A DNA stretch of 11,476 bases from an uncultured Clostridia bacterium. GTDB taxonomy: Bacteria; Bacillota; Clostridia; Christensenellales; Borkfalkiaceae. The notes below the pieces were generated by a model. That model was not told where the DNA came from, ran no database searches, and worked only from the letters and a program-made list of their open reading frames with translations. Positions 1-6,205 of this stretch are shown in pieces (within the stretch, counting starts at the first letter, position 1; every line of letters begins with the position of its first letter). The position numbers and the translations under genes are program-made. Location: assembly GCA_947176485.1 (NCBI GenBank), contig CAMWQS010000042.1, positions 1 through 11,476 of the forward strand, read 5' to 3'.

Positions 1-99
1 AGGCGCAAAATTGCACTTTAATTCGTATTAACCAATTAATCTAAATTGCCTTTTTTGTACTTTTATTCTTTCTCTTCTATGCAGTTTTCAACCTTCGCT

Positions 100-155
100 T
101 GCCCCTAAAAAGGGCAGTTTTTCAAAAGAAAAACATCGCTGTCTAAACCGACAGC
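100..155 (-). ncRNA. Candidate structured leader or small RNA (three tandem hairpins)
   Basis: Read on the minus strand from the predicted transcription start near 155, three hairpins follow each other. H1 pairs 155-150 with 143-138 (GCTGTC/GACAGC, six-base loop). H2 pairs 134-128 with 123-117 (GTTTTTC/GAAAAAC, TTTT loop). H3 pairs 116-112 with 104-100 (TGCCC/GGGCA), with one possible extra wobble pair inside. H2 and H3 abut directly. H1 starts exactly where the promoter at 162-190 would start the RNA. I do not recognise a known riboswitch or RNA family. It could be a 5' leader of a gene left of the window, a free small RNA, or chance pairing in AT-rich DNA. On the plus strand, H1 and H3 are each followed by a short T run and could be weak terminators instead. 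Confidence 0.35.
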
Positions 156-161
156 TTTTAT

Positions 162-190
162 ATCTTACCAAAGTAAAGTAAATATGTCAA
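162..190 (-). promoter_or_regulatory. Sigma-A-like promoter pointing left
   Basis: On the minus strand there is a perfect TTGACA at 190-185, a spacer of 17 bases, and TAAGAT at 167-162 as the -10 element (4 of 6 matches to TATAAT), preceded by TGG, which fits an extended -10. Transcription would start at about 155-156. It lies just beyond the terminator of the neighbouring operon, so it would open a new transcription unit leading out of the window. Confidence 0.6.
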
Positions 191-228
191 CCGTTTTTTT
201 ATTAAATAAATAATTTTTTTTAACAAAA

Positions 229-252
229 AATGGGAGCAAAACCGCTCCCATT
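229..252 (-). terminator. Rho-independent terminator after the repeat lipoprotein gene
   Basis: A perfect 9-base-pair stem (AATGGGAGC/GCTCCCATT, six-base loop) is followed on the minus strand by a run of T ending in TTTTTTG. It lies about 60 bases beyond the stop codon of the lipoprotein gene that ends at 310, and closes the isomerase-lipoprotein operon. Confidence 0.85.
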
Positions 253-309
253 ATTATATGATTTATTATCTAATATTGTATATAACTTCTTTTAAAAACC
301 GCACCGTTT

Positions 310-1410
310 TTACCACGCGTTTTCCACTGCCTCGGGATCGTGAATGAACGTGAGCGTAACGCCCTCTCTGACTAACACTTCGGGCGGTTCTTCGCTGCTG
401 TAATAAACCGTTACGTCAAACGTCATTTCATTTCGCTTGCTGCCGTACATATCCTCAACGATAATACGCGTTACTTCTTCTCCCGCATAAAAATTATGCC
501 GTCCGTAGGAAATGAGCGTTTTCAGCCCCGGGGTATTTCTCGGGTTAGAAGCCTCTAAATAATGCGCGGTGTAAGTAATATCGCGCTTTTCTTCTTTCGG
601 GTCAAGAGTAATTTCGGCGTCTTTCACAAGCTCGCCACCCTCTTCTATTTCCCAGCCGAGGAACAAATAGTTCTCAAAATATTCGGGCTCCAAATAAATA
701 AGCAGTTCCGCGTCGTCTTCGGTATATCTTGTATAATGGAAATAGCTTTGGTCACCCTTTACCTGCACCTTGGGCTGATCGGAAACGTAGTTGATTTCGT
801 AAAAGCGTTGCCACTTTGCATACAAATGCACCGTCGTCGTAGAATCGTCCGTCATCGAGGCGGTCGTGGTGTATTCGTCAAATTCGGGGTCGCGGTACCA
901 ACCCAAAAAGTTGTGCTTTTCCTTGGTCGGATTTTTCAGCGTTTGTTTGCCCGTGAGCGAAGTGGGGTTGTCGGCGTGGTTCGTGCCGCCGTCGAGGTGA
1001 TACACGACCTCGAAGTTGATTATTTCGTATTTGGCATAAAGATTGTAAACCGTTCCGCCGAAGCCCGAACCAACAACCTTAAAGTGCGTGCCCACGAGGT
1101 CGCCTGTGCCGCCTTGTTCCATCGTCCAGCCCAAAAAGCGGTAGCCCGCTTTCATGGGCGGCGTGTAAAGCTCTGGAAGCTCATACTCCTTGCCAATCTG
1201 CACGGAATACTTTTCTTGCACGTAATGCTCGATTGCCACGCCGTATTCATAATGGTAATTTACGGTTGCCGTTCCGTACGAAACGCCCTGCTGTCCCCCC
1301 TGCGAACCACCTTGCTCTCCGCCGCCGAACACACAGCCTCCTGCCAACGACAACGCGCAAAACAAAGTGCACACTAAAATTAACAGCGGCATTAAAATTC
1401 TCTTCTTCAT
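310..1410 (-). CDS. Putative lipoprotein with Listeria-Bacteroides (InlB B-type) repeats
   Basis: This is a 366-residue secreted protein with no recognisable enzyme domain. The N-terminus is KKR, a hydrophobic stretch (residues 5-22), then LAGGC, so Cys26 is a probable lipidation site. The lipobox is not ideal because position -3 is Ala. A Gly/Gln-rich linker (29-42) follows. Three imperfect beta-rich repeats of the Flg_new/Listeria-Bacteroides type then cover about 47-128, 132-200 and 203-284, each centred on a Phe-Leu-Gly-Trp core (92-95, 168-171, 250-253) and ending in an aromatic YAKY, YAKW or TAHY motif. The last 80 residues are unassigned. I chose the start at 1410: AAGGAG (1424-1419) sits 8 bases upstream, while the longer frame from 1428 would begin before that site. 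Such repeats occur in many Gram-positive surface proteins; the ligand is unknown. The gene starts two bases after the isomerase stop, so translation is probably coupled. Confidence 0.8.
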   Translation of the reverse strand: MKKRILMPLLILVCTLFCALSLAGGCVFGGGEQGGSQGGQQGVSYGTATVNYHYEYGVAIEHYVQEKYSVQIGKEYELPELYTPPMKAGYRFLGWTMEQGGTGDLVGTHFKVVGSGFGGTVYNLYAKYEIINFEVVYHLDGGTNHADNPTSLTGKQTLKNPTKEKHNFLGWYRDPEFDEYTTTASMTDDSTTTVHLYAKWQRFYEINYVSDQPKVQVKGDQSYFHYTRYTEDDAELLIYLEPEYFENYLFLGWEIEEGGELVKDAEITLDPKEEKRDITYTAHYLEASNPRNTPGLKTLISYGRHNFYAGEEVTRIIVEDMYGSKRNEMTFDVTVYYSSEEPPEVLVREGVTLTFIHDPEAVENAW

Positions 1411-1412
1411 AG

Positions 1413-2054
1413 TTAATTCTCCTTGCAAGAAGCTTCTTTTAAAAATTGCACTGATTTTTTAAGTTCTTCCACTTCTTGGAAGTTCGCAGTTTCTATAAGC
1501 ACCGCGCCGTCAAAGCCCGCTTCTTTTAGCTGTGAAAAAATCTTTTTATCCGCTTTTGATACGCTAACGGCGGCGATTGTTCCATGCATATCCTGCAAAT
1601 ATGCGTGTATCCGCTTCAAAACCAATCCACCCGAAAGCTGCGGGCAGCCGACGTGTTCAATACACAGGTTTACACCGTAGCGGGCGCAAAAGTCTGCAAT
1701 CTCCCTTAGGCGTTCGGCGGAATCGTCGGTTTTTGCTAAACATTGGAAAACGTAGTTTTTCGCGCCGAAAAGCTGCGCGGAACGCAAAACCTGGTCAAGC
1801 CAATAGAAGCCGTCGCCGCGCACTCTGCGCGAGGACGAAAAGAGCTGAGGTTCGAAGTTCTGCGAATTTACGCGGATAAAGTTTACCTCCACCCCCGCAG
1901 TGCGCTCTAAATACTTTTTTGCAAACTCGGGGCGGTACTCGTAAAAGGTTTTTAAATAAACTTCCGCAGTTTCCGCGCCCACTTCCTTTAAAAGGCTAAG
2001 CGCGTCCTCGGTTTCTAACCTTGTAAGACTTGCCGTTGAAATACCGATTTTCAT
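1413..2054 (-). CDS. Short TIM-barrel sugar-phosphate isomerase/epimerase-like protein
   Basis: This 213-residue cytosolic protein resembles the AP-endonuclease-2-like sugar-phosphate isomerase/epimerase superfamily. The start MKIGISTASL is a typical first strand, followed by an EVYLKTFYEY segment (31-40), CIEHVG (131-136) and GFDGAVLIET (180-189), which match the strand ends carrying acidic residues in the family. Usual members have about 260-280 residues. Here the part between CIEHVG and GFDG is short, and the usual Asp-x-x-Gln and His-x-His-type metal-binding segments are not visible, so activity is doubtful. There is no Shine-Dalgarno sequence. A promoter whose -10 ends six bases before the ATG implies a leaderless mRNA. 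It shares an operon with the downstream repeat lipoprotein, whose ribosome binding site lies in its last codons. The substrate is unknown. Confidence 0.75.
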   Translation of the reverse strand: MKIGISTASLTRLETEDALSLLKEVGAETAEVYLKTFYEYRPEFAKKYLERTAGVEVNFIRVNSQNFEPQLFSSSRRVRGDGFYWLDQVLRSAQLFGAKNYVFQCLAKTDDSAERLREIADFCARYGVNLCIEHVGCPQLSGGLVLKRIHAYLQDMHGTIAAVSVSKADKKIFSQLKEAGFDGAVLIETANFQEVEELKKSVQFLKEASCKEN

Positions 2055-2060
2055 AACTTT

Positions 2061-2089
2061 ATTATATCACACGCACCGCCGAAAAGCAA
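2061..2089 (-). promoter_or_regulatory. Extended -10 promoter producing a leaderless mRNA
   Basis: On the minus strand TTGCTT (2089-2084), a 17-base spacer and a perfect TATAAT (2066-2061) preceded by TGA form a good sigma-A promoter. Only six bases separate the -10 from the ATG of the isomerase gene at 2054, so transcription should start at or next to the A of the start codon. The -35 element overlaps the last bases of the neighbouring terminator stem. Confidence 0.7.
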
Positions 2090-2121
2090 TAGCCGCCGCA
2101 GATAAAACTGCGGCGGCTATT
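2088..2121 (-). terminator. Terminator of the small membrane-protein gene
   Basis: A perfect 14-base-pair stem (AATAGCCGCCGCAG and its complement, loop ATAAAA) begins directly after the stop codon at 2122. On the minus strand it is followed by GCTTTTC, a short T run. It separates the small gene from the isomerase operon. Confidence 0.8.
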
Positions 2122-2466
2122 TTAATTTGCAGTTGATATGTATTTGGAGAGGGAATAAGTTATGTCCTTATCCGCAATTGCCGATATGGGAGCAAGCGGG
2201 AAAAACTCGTCGGGGTTGCCCGCATTGAAGGGTTGTTCGGAAAAGCCTTGCGAGGCGGGCCCGGCGTTGTCGCCGCCGAATAAGCCGCCGCCGGCTAAGC
2301 CTTGGACGGCGGTGAGCATACCCGAAATTTCTTCCGCGCTTTTTAACGCTTCTTTTATTTCTTCGCCGCCGAAGGTTTCCAAAACGGGCTTTACTTCTTC
2401 CATCATATTTTTATTGCCGCTTTTTCCGCCGTATAAAAGTAGTGCAAGAATAATTAAAAGTTGCAT
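2122..2466 (-). CDS. Small membrane-anchored protein of unknown function
   Basis: I do not recognise this protein of 114 residues. It opens with a short hydrophobic stretch (QLLIILALLLYGG, residues 2-14), which could be a membrane anchor or an uncleaved signal. Next comes a charged helical part (about 20-52), then a flexible Gly-rich stretch (57-85) including LAGGGLFGG, and a conserved-looking end PLAPISAIADKDITYSLSKY. The start at 2466 is preferred over an in-frame ATG at 2484 because AAAGGG (2480-2475) lies 8 bases upstream of it. The gene is divergent from another small unknown gene across a 50-base spacer and is followed at once by its own terminator. The shared spacer suggests joint regulation, but nothing here shows a function. 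Confidence 0.65.
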   Translation of the reverse strand: MQLLIILALLLYGGKSGNKNMMEEVKPVLETFGGEEIKEALKSAEEISGMLTAVQGLAGGGLFGGDNAGPASQGFSEQPFNAGNPDEFFPLAPISAIADKDITYSLSKYISTAN

Positions 2467-2516
2467 AAAATAAACCCTTTGCATATTTTGATAATAACAT
2501 TATATGCGGAGTTTTT
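2467..2516. promoter_or_regulatory. Divergent promoter region between two small genes
   Basis: This is an AT-rich 50-base spacer. On the minus strand a perfect TATAAT (2504-2499) could serve as -10 for the small membrane protein, with a leader of about 25 bases, but no good -35 is visible and it would fall within the opposite gene. On the plus strand GATAAT (2490-2495) is the best -10 candidate for the rightward gene. The elements overlap, so the two promoters may compete. Confidence 0.35.
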
Positions 2517-2825
2517 ATGAAAGATTTTAAAAGTTACAGCGAAAACCAACCCCAAGATAACGGAAATAACCAAAACCCAAACGCGAGCGGCTCCCCCACT
2601 TACAACAACACGGTTGAGCTTGCCAAGGTTTTGACGAAGGCTATGGCGGGCAAAAACGAGGGGCAGATTTTACATACGATAATTTCCGAGGCGGAGCGCG
2701 GCAAGCGCGAAGGCACGCTGACCAACGCCGACCTTGACAATTTTTATAACGCGCTTGCGCCGTTCGTGGACGGGTTTAAGCGCAGAAAGCTGAAAGAGGT
2801 TATAACACGCCTTAAAAATATCTGA
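2517..2825 (+). CDS. Small helical protein with disordered N-terminus, unknown function
   Basis: This protein of 102 residues is not recognised. Residues 9-31 are a low-complexity stretch rich in Asn, Gln, Pro, Gly and Ser, probably disordered. The rest (32-102) appears wholly alpha-helical and charged, with the segments ELAKVLTKAM, ILHTIISEAERGKREG and a basic C-terminal helix (RRKLKEVITRLKNI). No signal peptide or membrane segment is seen, so it is likely cytosolic. The ATG at 2517 has GCGGAG five bases upstream. It is divergent from the small membrane protein gene and ends in a TGA codon inside one arm of a nested inverted repeat. I have a general impression of similar short helical proteins in clostridial genomes, but cannot name a family. 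Confidence 0.7.
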   Translation: MKDFKSYSENQPQDNGNNQNPNASGSPTYNNTVELAKVLTKAMAGKNEGQILHTIISEAERGKREGTLTNADLDNFYNALAPFVDGFKRRKLKEVITRLKNI

Positions 2826-2888
2826 CCTTAACGGCACCGCAGGCTTAAAGCAGCGGCGCCGTTGATATGACTAAACGGATATTTTTAA
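2812..2888. repeat. Nested inverted repeat between convergent genes, possible bidirectional terminator
   Basis: The outer arms TTAAAAATATC (2812-2822) and GATATTTTTAA (2878-2888) are a perfect 11-base inverted repeat reaching into the ends of both flanking genes. The inner arms 2830-2840 and 2853-2863 (AACGGCxCCGC and its complement) pair over 11 positions with one A-C mismatch. Read from either side, the inner GC-rich hairpin is followed within about 15 bases by an ATATTTTT tract. This fits a loose bidirectional terminator, although no T run directly adjoins the stem. Confidence 0.5.
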
Positions 2889-3997
2889 TTGCAAAGCTCT
2901 TTGATTTTTTGCACGAAAAATTCGCATTCTTGCATAGAATTGAACGAAGAAACCGAAACGCGGACGAGCCCGTCGCTTTGGAGCGCCTTGTGCATAAGGG
3001 GCGCGCAGTGAAGTCCGCCGCGCACGCAGATACCGTACTTTTCGGAAAGCACCGAGGCGACCTCCTCCGACTGCATAAAGCCGAGGGCGAACGAAACTAT
3101 TCCGCACGGGTTGGGTTTGGAGTAGAGCTTTACTCCCTTTATTTTAGACAGAGTCCCGCACAGGTACGCGGTGAAATTTTCAACCTTTTCACGGCTTTGC
3201 TGCAGGTTCTGCATTAGGTACAGCGTGCCCTCGCCAAGGGAAATTATTGCGGGGTAGGAAAGTGTTCCGCTTTCCAACGCGTCGGGGTAAAAGTCGGGCA
3301 TATTGAGGTTGTAGCTTTCACTGCCCGTGCCACCGAAAAGGACGGGCGCGGGATTGATTCTTTCGGAAAAGAGGAGCGCGCCGCTGCCCTGTATGCCGAG
3401 CATACCTTTATGACCCGCGACGGCGAGCGCGTCTATGCCCGCCTCCTTCATATTGATTTCAAAGTGGCCGCAAGCCTGCGCGCCGTCGCAAATTAAAAGA
3501 CAGCCTTCGGGGATGGCGGATTTTATTTTTTTGATATCGGGCATAGTGCCAGTTACGTTGGAAGCAAGCGTTACCACGACCGCACGGGTTTTGGGCGTAA
3601 CCGAGTTTATGAGGGCGTCGCAGTCCACCTCCCCTTCGCAGGTTAAGGGCGCGTAGGAAACGGTAACACCCTTGCCCTTTAAGTATTCCAATGGGCGCAA
3701 AACGGAGTTGTGCTCCGCGACGGTAGTTATTACCTCGTCCCCCGCCTTGAAGGTGCCGAGGATAGCGATATTCAACGCTTCGGTACAGTTCTTGGTGAAG
3801 ATAACGCGGTCGTACCCGTACGCGCCGAAAAAAGTGCAAAGTAGTTTGCGGGTTGCGTAAACCCTTTCGAGACAGGCAAGCGAAAGCTTGTGTCCGCTTC
3901 TTCCGGGGTTGGCACTGTGTTTTAAAGCGGCGGTGGTTGCGGAAACTACTCCGTCGGGCTTGAAGCCGCCCGTTGCGGCATTATCGAAATAAATCAA
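2885..3997 (-). CDS. Class V aminotransferase, cysteine desulfurase-like
   Basis: This is a 370-residue PLP enzyme of the NifS/SufS-related class V family. It probably takes sulfur or selenium from cysteine or selenocysteine and forms a persulfide on a cysteine, in the cytosol. Visible motifs are DNAAT (5-9), NCTEALN (70-76), EHNSVL (95-100) with the His that stacks on PLP, SNVTG (146-150), DGAQ (171-174) with the Asp that pairs with the pyridine nitrogen, AGHKG (194-198) with the Schiff-base Lys197, and RGGLHCAPLMHK (326-337) with Cys331 in the catalytic-loop position. Length is normal for the family. The start is TTG at 3997, with GGAG (4010-4007) nine bases upstream and a standard first strand (IYFDNAAT) right after it; no ATG fits. 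It is divergent from a DUF3343 gene, a pairing that supports a role in selenium or sulfur handling. The exact acceptor is not shown. Confidence 0.88.
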   Translation of the reverse strand: MIYFDNAATGGFKPDGVVSATTAALKHSANPGRSGHKLSLACLERVYATRKLLCTFFGAYGYDRVIFTKNCTEALNIAILGTFKAGDEVITTVAEHNSVLRPLEYLKGKGVTVSYAPLTCEGEVDCDALINSVTPKTRAVVVTLASNVTGTMPDIKKIKSAIPEGCLLICDGAQACGHFEINMKEAGIDALAVAGHKGMLGIQGSGALLFSERINPAPVLFGGTGSESYNLNMPDFYPDALESGTLSYPAIISLGEGTLYLMQNLQQSREKVENFTAYLCGTLSKIKGVKLYSKPNPCGIVSFALGFMQSEEVASVLSEKYGICVRGGLHCAPLMHKALQSDGLVRVSVSSFNSMQECEFFVQKIKELCN

Positions 3998-4056
3998 TTT
4001 TTATATCTCCGACATATTATGATAGTACAATATTATATACGAAGGTAAAAAAATAT
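3998..4056. promoter_or_regulatory. Divergent promoter region, aminotransferase / DUF3343
   Basis: This AT-rich spacer of 59 bases must hold the start signals of both genes. On the minus strand TATAAT (4037-4032) lies a suitable distance from the aminotransferase TTG start. On the plus strand TATTAT (4031-4036), with CCGACA (4009-4014) 16 bases upstream, could drive the DUF3343 gene. The two -10 candidates occupy almost the same bases, so the promoters would exclude each other. Neither -35 is strong. Confidence 0.4.
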
Positions 4057-4314
4057 ATGACTGAGGTACTTGCCGTGTTCCGCTCGCGCTCGCAAGCAAT
4101 CGACTGCAATACGCGGCTTGGAAGGTACGGTATTAAATCTTCGATTATTAATACGCCCAAGGAGGCAAACATAGGGTGCGGGCTTTCGGTTAAGTTTACG
4201 GAAAATTTTCTGCCCCGCGCCAAGACCGTTATTAAGGGCGGGAACTATTCTGCGTTTTACGGATACTACGTAATGAAATCAGTTTACGGCAGAAGCTTCT
4301 TCGGGAAAATTTAG
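4057..4314 (+). CDS. DUF3343 protein, putative Se/S carrier-like
   Basis: This 85-residue cytosolic protein matches the pattern of DUF3343, described as a putative selenium/sulfur carrier-like family. It has a ferredoxin-like first strand with basic turn (EVLAVFRSRSQAID), then GIKSSIINTPKEANIGCGLSVKF (25-47). Cys41-Gly42 corresponds to the family's conserved Cys-Gly after the Thr-Pro loop. Established context: DUF3343 genes are often found beside class V aminotransferases of the cysteine-desulfurase type, and here one lies divergently 59 bases away. Inference: the carrier cysteine receives a persulfide or selenopersulfide from that enzyme. I chose ATG 4057, with GAAGG 11 bases upstream; the longer frame from 3973 would run over the start of the opposite gene. 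It ends with TAG, followed by a strong terminator. Confidence 0.8.
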   Translation: MTEVLAVFRSRSQAIDCNTRLGRYGIKSSIINTPKEANIGCGLSVKFTENFLPRAKTVIKGGNYSAFYGYYVMKSVYGRSFFGKI

Positions 4315-4323
4315 TATAATAGA

Positions 4324-4355
4324 AAAAAGCGGGGCTTTTTTAAGCCCCGCTTTTT
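4324..4355. terminator. Perfect bidirectional terminator
   Basis: A perfect 14-base-pair stem (AAAAAGCGGGGCTT and its complement, loop TTTT) carries A and T runs at its ends, so it can act in both directions. It serves the DUF3343 gene on the plus strand and the second Big2/CBM lipoprotein gene, ending at 4364, on the minus strand. Confidence 0.92.
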
Positions 4356-4363
4356 GAGTCGTA

Positions 4364-6205
4364 TTAATTTGCTTCTACTAATTCAACGGAGATTTCAAGA
4401 TTTTCTGCCGCTTGAATATCCTGCTTGTTATCTTCGGGATATACGCCGAATACGATGGTTATCGACGGTCCCGTTCCCTCGGTAATGTTAAGCTCAATCT
4501 CGTTATCGCCCTTTTGCAAGGTGTAAGTTGTAGTGCCTATTTGTATTCTGCCTTCTTTGGGAACGTTGTTGATATGAAGCTTAACGTCGTATTTAGCACC
4601 TGATGCTTTACCGGGGACTTTGTAGAACAACTGAGTATCCGTCCAGTTGCCTGCGTTATTGCTGAACGATATGGTTGCCTTGCCGCCGGGTACCGCACCG
4701 GTACCGCTGAATTTAACCCAGCTTGAAATATAATACGTCCAAGTACCTGCCGCCTGCACTGCACCGTCGCCACTGGTAGGCACCATATTATAAGTGAAAT
4801 TCTCACTCGTGCCGGTTATGGCTGCGCCGCCGGTAGCAGTGATTTCACCCGTGCTGATATAGTGCGCGTTTGACGCGTATACTATAAGCTTGGCGGTGAA
4901 CTCTCCCGCGGGTAACGTGGCGGGGTCAATTTTGCCGGGGGTAACGGGTACGCCTATATAAAGCTGGTTGTCTTTGTACAGGTTGAGTACGTAGCTGCCT
5001 ACGAGGTCAGGGTTGTCGGAGTTAGGGTCAACGAGGCCTGCGGGGTTAGTATTCGTAACCGTAAGCGTGTTGTCCGCAATACTGAAGGTGGGGTTTTCAA
5101 TCTGAATTTTTTCGTCCTTTTCCCATACGATGTTGGAGAGGGTCATTTTGATTTCCTGATTCTCTTCTTCATCGTTGATAAAGTCGCTGCCCCTGCCGTC
5201 TACGCCCCAATACAGCGTGAACGCCGTATCTGCGTAGTCGAAATAAGCGGTGTAGTTGTGTTTACCCGTTTTAAGTTGAAGCACGTAACCGCATACGGTA
5301 ACTTTGCCCGCAAAGGTGGACTCCAAATCAAAGGTAACTTTGTAGTGCTTACCCTTCTCTAAAGCATCGCCTTTCTTATCGGTATCCACTTCTTCATTTG
5401 CGGTGTAAAGCATGTGAATGTTGTACCAGTTTGCGCCCGGTTTAAGGTTTACCGCAGTAAGACTGACGACGCCCTCTACGTAAGCCGCCTCGGTTACGTT
5501 GCTGAACTCGTTCCAATAGAGCCAGGTACCGGGGTGCTCGCCCGAGATTGCCTTGGTTGAATAACTGTTTTCAATATCGTAAGCGGTATCAACGCCGTCG
5601 CCGACCTTTACCTTAACGCTGGATAATACGTCAGCGTGCTCGGCACATTTTGCGCTGATGGTTGCAGTGCCGCCTAAGGTTTCAGCCTTTACCAAACCGT
5701 CTTGGACGGTAGCAACGAGGGGCTTGTCGCTTACCCACTCGATTGCGTGCCCCCTCGAAGAGGTTGCCGCAAGCTGAAGGGTATCGCCTTTTTGTGCCAA
5801 ATCCAAGGTGGCGTCGGCTTTAACTTCCGTACCGTCCTTGGTGATGGTTATAACTTCTTTTTCGATAACGGTAACGGTGCAGGTTGCGGTTTCGCCGCCC
5901 ATGGACGCGGTTACGGTTGCAGTGCCGACCGCAAGCGCGGTAACCATACCTACCCTTTTACCGGCGTTGGTACCCTCTACCTTTACGACGGATGCGTCGG
6001 AAGAAGTCCATACGACGTCTTCGGATACCGACGAGGTTACGAGTATGGGGGAAGGCGCTGAGCCGACGTCAAGCGTAAGCGTCGTCATATTGAGCGTAAG
6101 CTTGGCTTCGTCCGTTTTACAAGCCGTAAACGAGAAAACCATAACGAACGCGAGCAACGCGCAGACGGTCGCAAATAATCTTCCCAGTTTAGATTTTTTC
6201 ATCAT
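4364..6205 (-). CDS. Big2/CBM4-9-like lipoprotein, second paralogue
   Basis: This is a 613-residue surface lipoprotein, probably a glycan-binding protein. Its signal peptide ends SFTAC, with Cys29 as the lipidated residue. Two bacterial Ig-like group 2 domains follow (about 35-113 and 118-201), each with the WxS(S/D) and GxATxxA pattern of Big2. Then come a beta-sandwich module (205-365), a Fn3/Ig-like module (367-460) and a second beta-sandwich (465-612). Both sandwiches carry an aromatic motif, WYNIHMLY (260-267) and WTDTQLFY (521-528), and a second motif near the end, WGVDG (333-337) and FGVYP (586-590). This resembles the CBM_4_9 pattern. The start at 6205 has AGGAGG (6220-6215) nine bases upstream; the longer frame from 6262 lies within the GH3 gene and has no such site. 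It overlaps the GH3 gene by 17 bases, so translation is probably coupled. No catalytic residues are seen. The ligand is inferred to be beta-glucan from its neighbours. Confidence 0.82.
   Translation of the reverse strand: MMKKSKLGRLFATVCALLAFVMVFSFTACKTDEAKLTLNMTTLTLDVGSAPSPILVTSSVSEDVVWTSSDASVVKVEGTNAGKRVGMVTALAVGTATVTASMGGETATCTVTVIEKEVITITKDGTEVKADATLDLAQKGDTLQLAATSSRGHAIEWVSDKPLVATVQDGLVKAETLGGTATISAKCAEHADVLSSVKVKVGDGVDTAYDIENSYSTKAISGEHPGTWLYWNEFSNVTEAAYVEGVVSLTAVNLKPGANWYNIHMLYTANEEVDTDKKGDALEKGKHYKVTFDLESTFAGKVTVCGYVLQLKTGKHNYTAYFDYADTAFTLYWGVDGRGSDFINDEEENQEIKMTLSNIVWEKDEKIQIENPTFSIADNTLTVTNTNPAGLVDPNSDNPDLVGSYVLNLYKDNQLYIGVPVTPGKIDPATLPAGEFTAKLIVYASNAHYISTGEITATGGAAITGTSENFTYNMVPTSGDGAVQAAGTWTYYISSWVKFSGTGAVPGGKATISFSNNAGNWTDTQLFYKVPGKASGAKYDVKLHINNVPKEGRIQIGTTTYTLQKGDNEIELNITEGTGPSITIVFGVYPEDNKQDIQAAENLEISVELVEAN

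Larger units (their letters stand above)
1..309. other. Gene-free AT-rich spacer at left edge
   Basis: I see no supportable coding region here on either strand. The stretch holds, from right to left, the terminator of the operon that ends at 310, a sigma-A-like promoter pointing left, and three small hairpins in the RNA that promoter would make. The remaining 1-99 contains only short open frames. A gene may begin beyond the left edge, but no convincing start codon with a ribosome binding site is visible. Confidence 0.7.

Noticed and set aside
5..14. Short palindrome-like GCAA/TTGC near the left edge
   Set aside because: The stem is only four pairs and such patterns are common in AT-rich spacers.
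122..136. Tiny minus-strand frame Met-Phe-Phe-Phe-stop that could be an attenuator leader peptide
   Set aside because: It has no ribosome binding site, is only four codons long and lies in a T-rich hairpin where runs of Phe codons are expected by chance.
562..1377. Long plus-strand open frame of 271 codons
   Set aside because: It is the antisense shadow of the repeat lipoprotein gene. It has no ribosome binding site or recognisable domain, while the minus-strand frame has a signal peptide and repeats.
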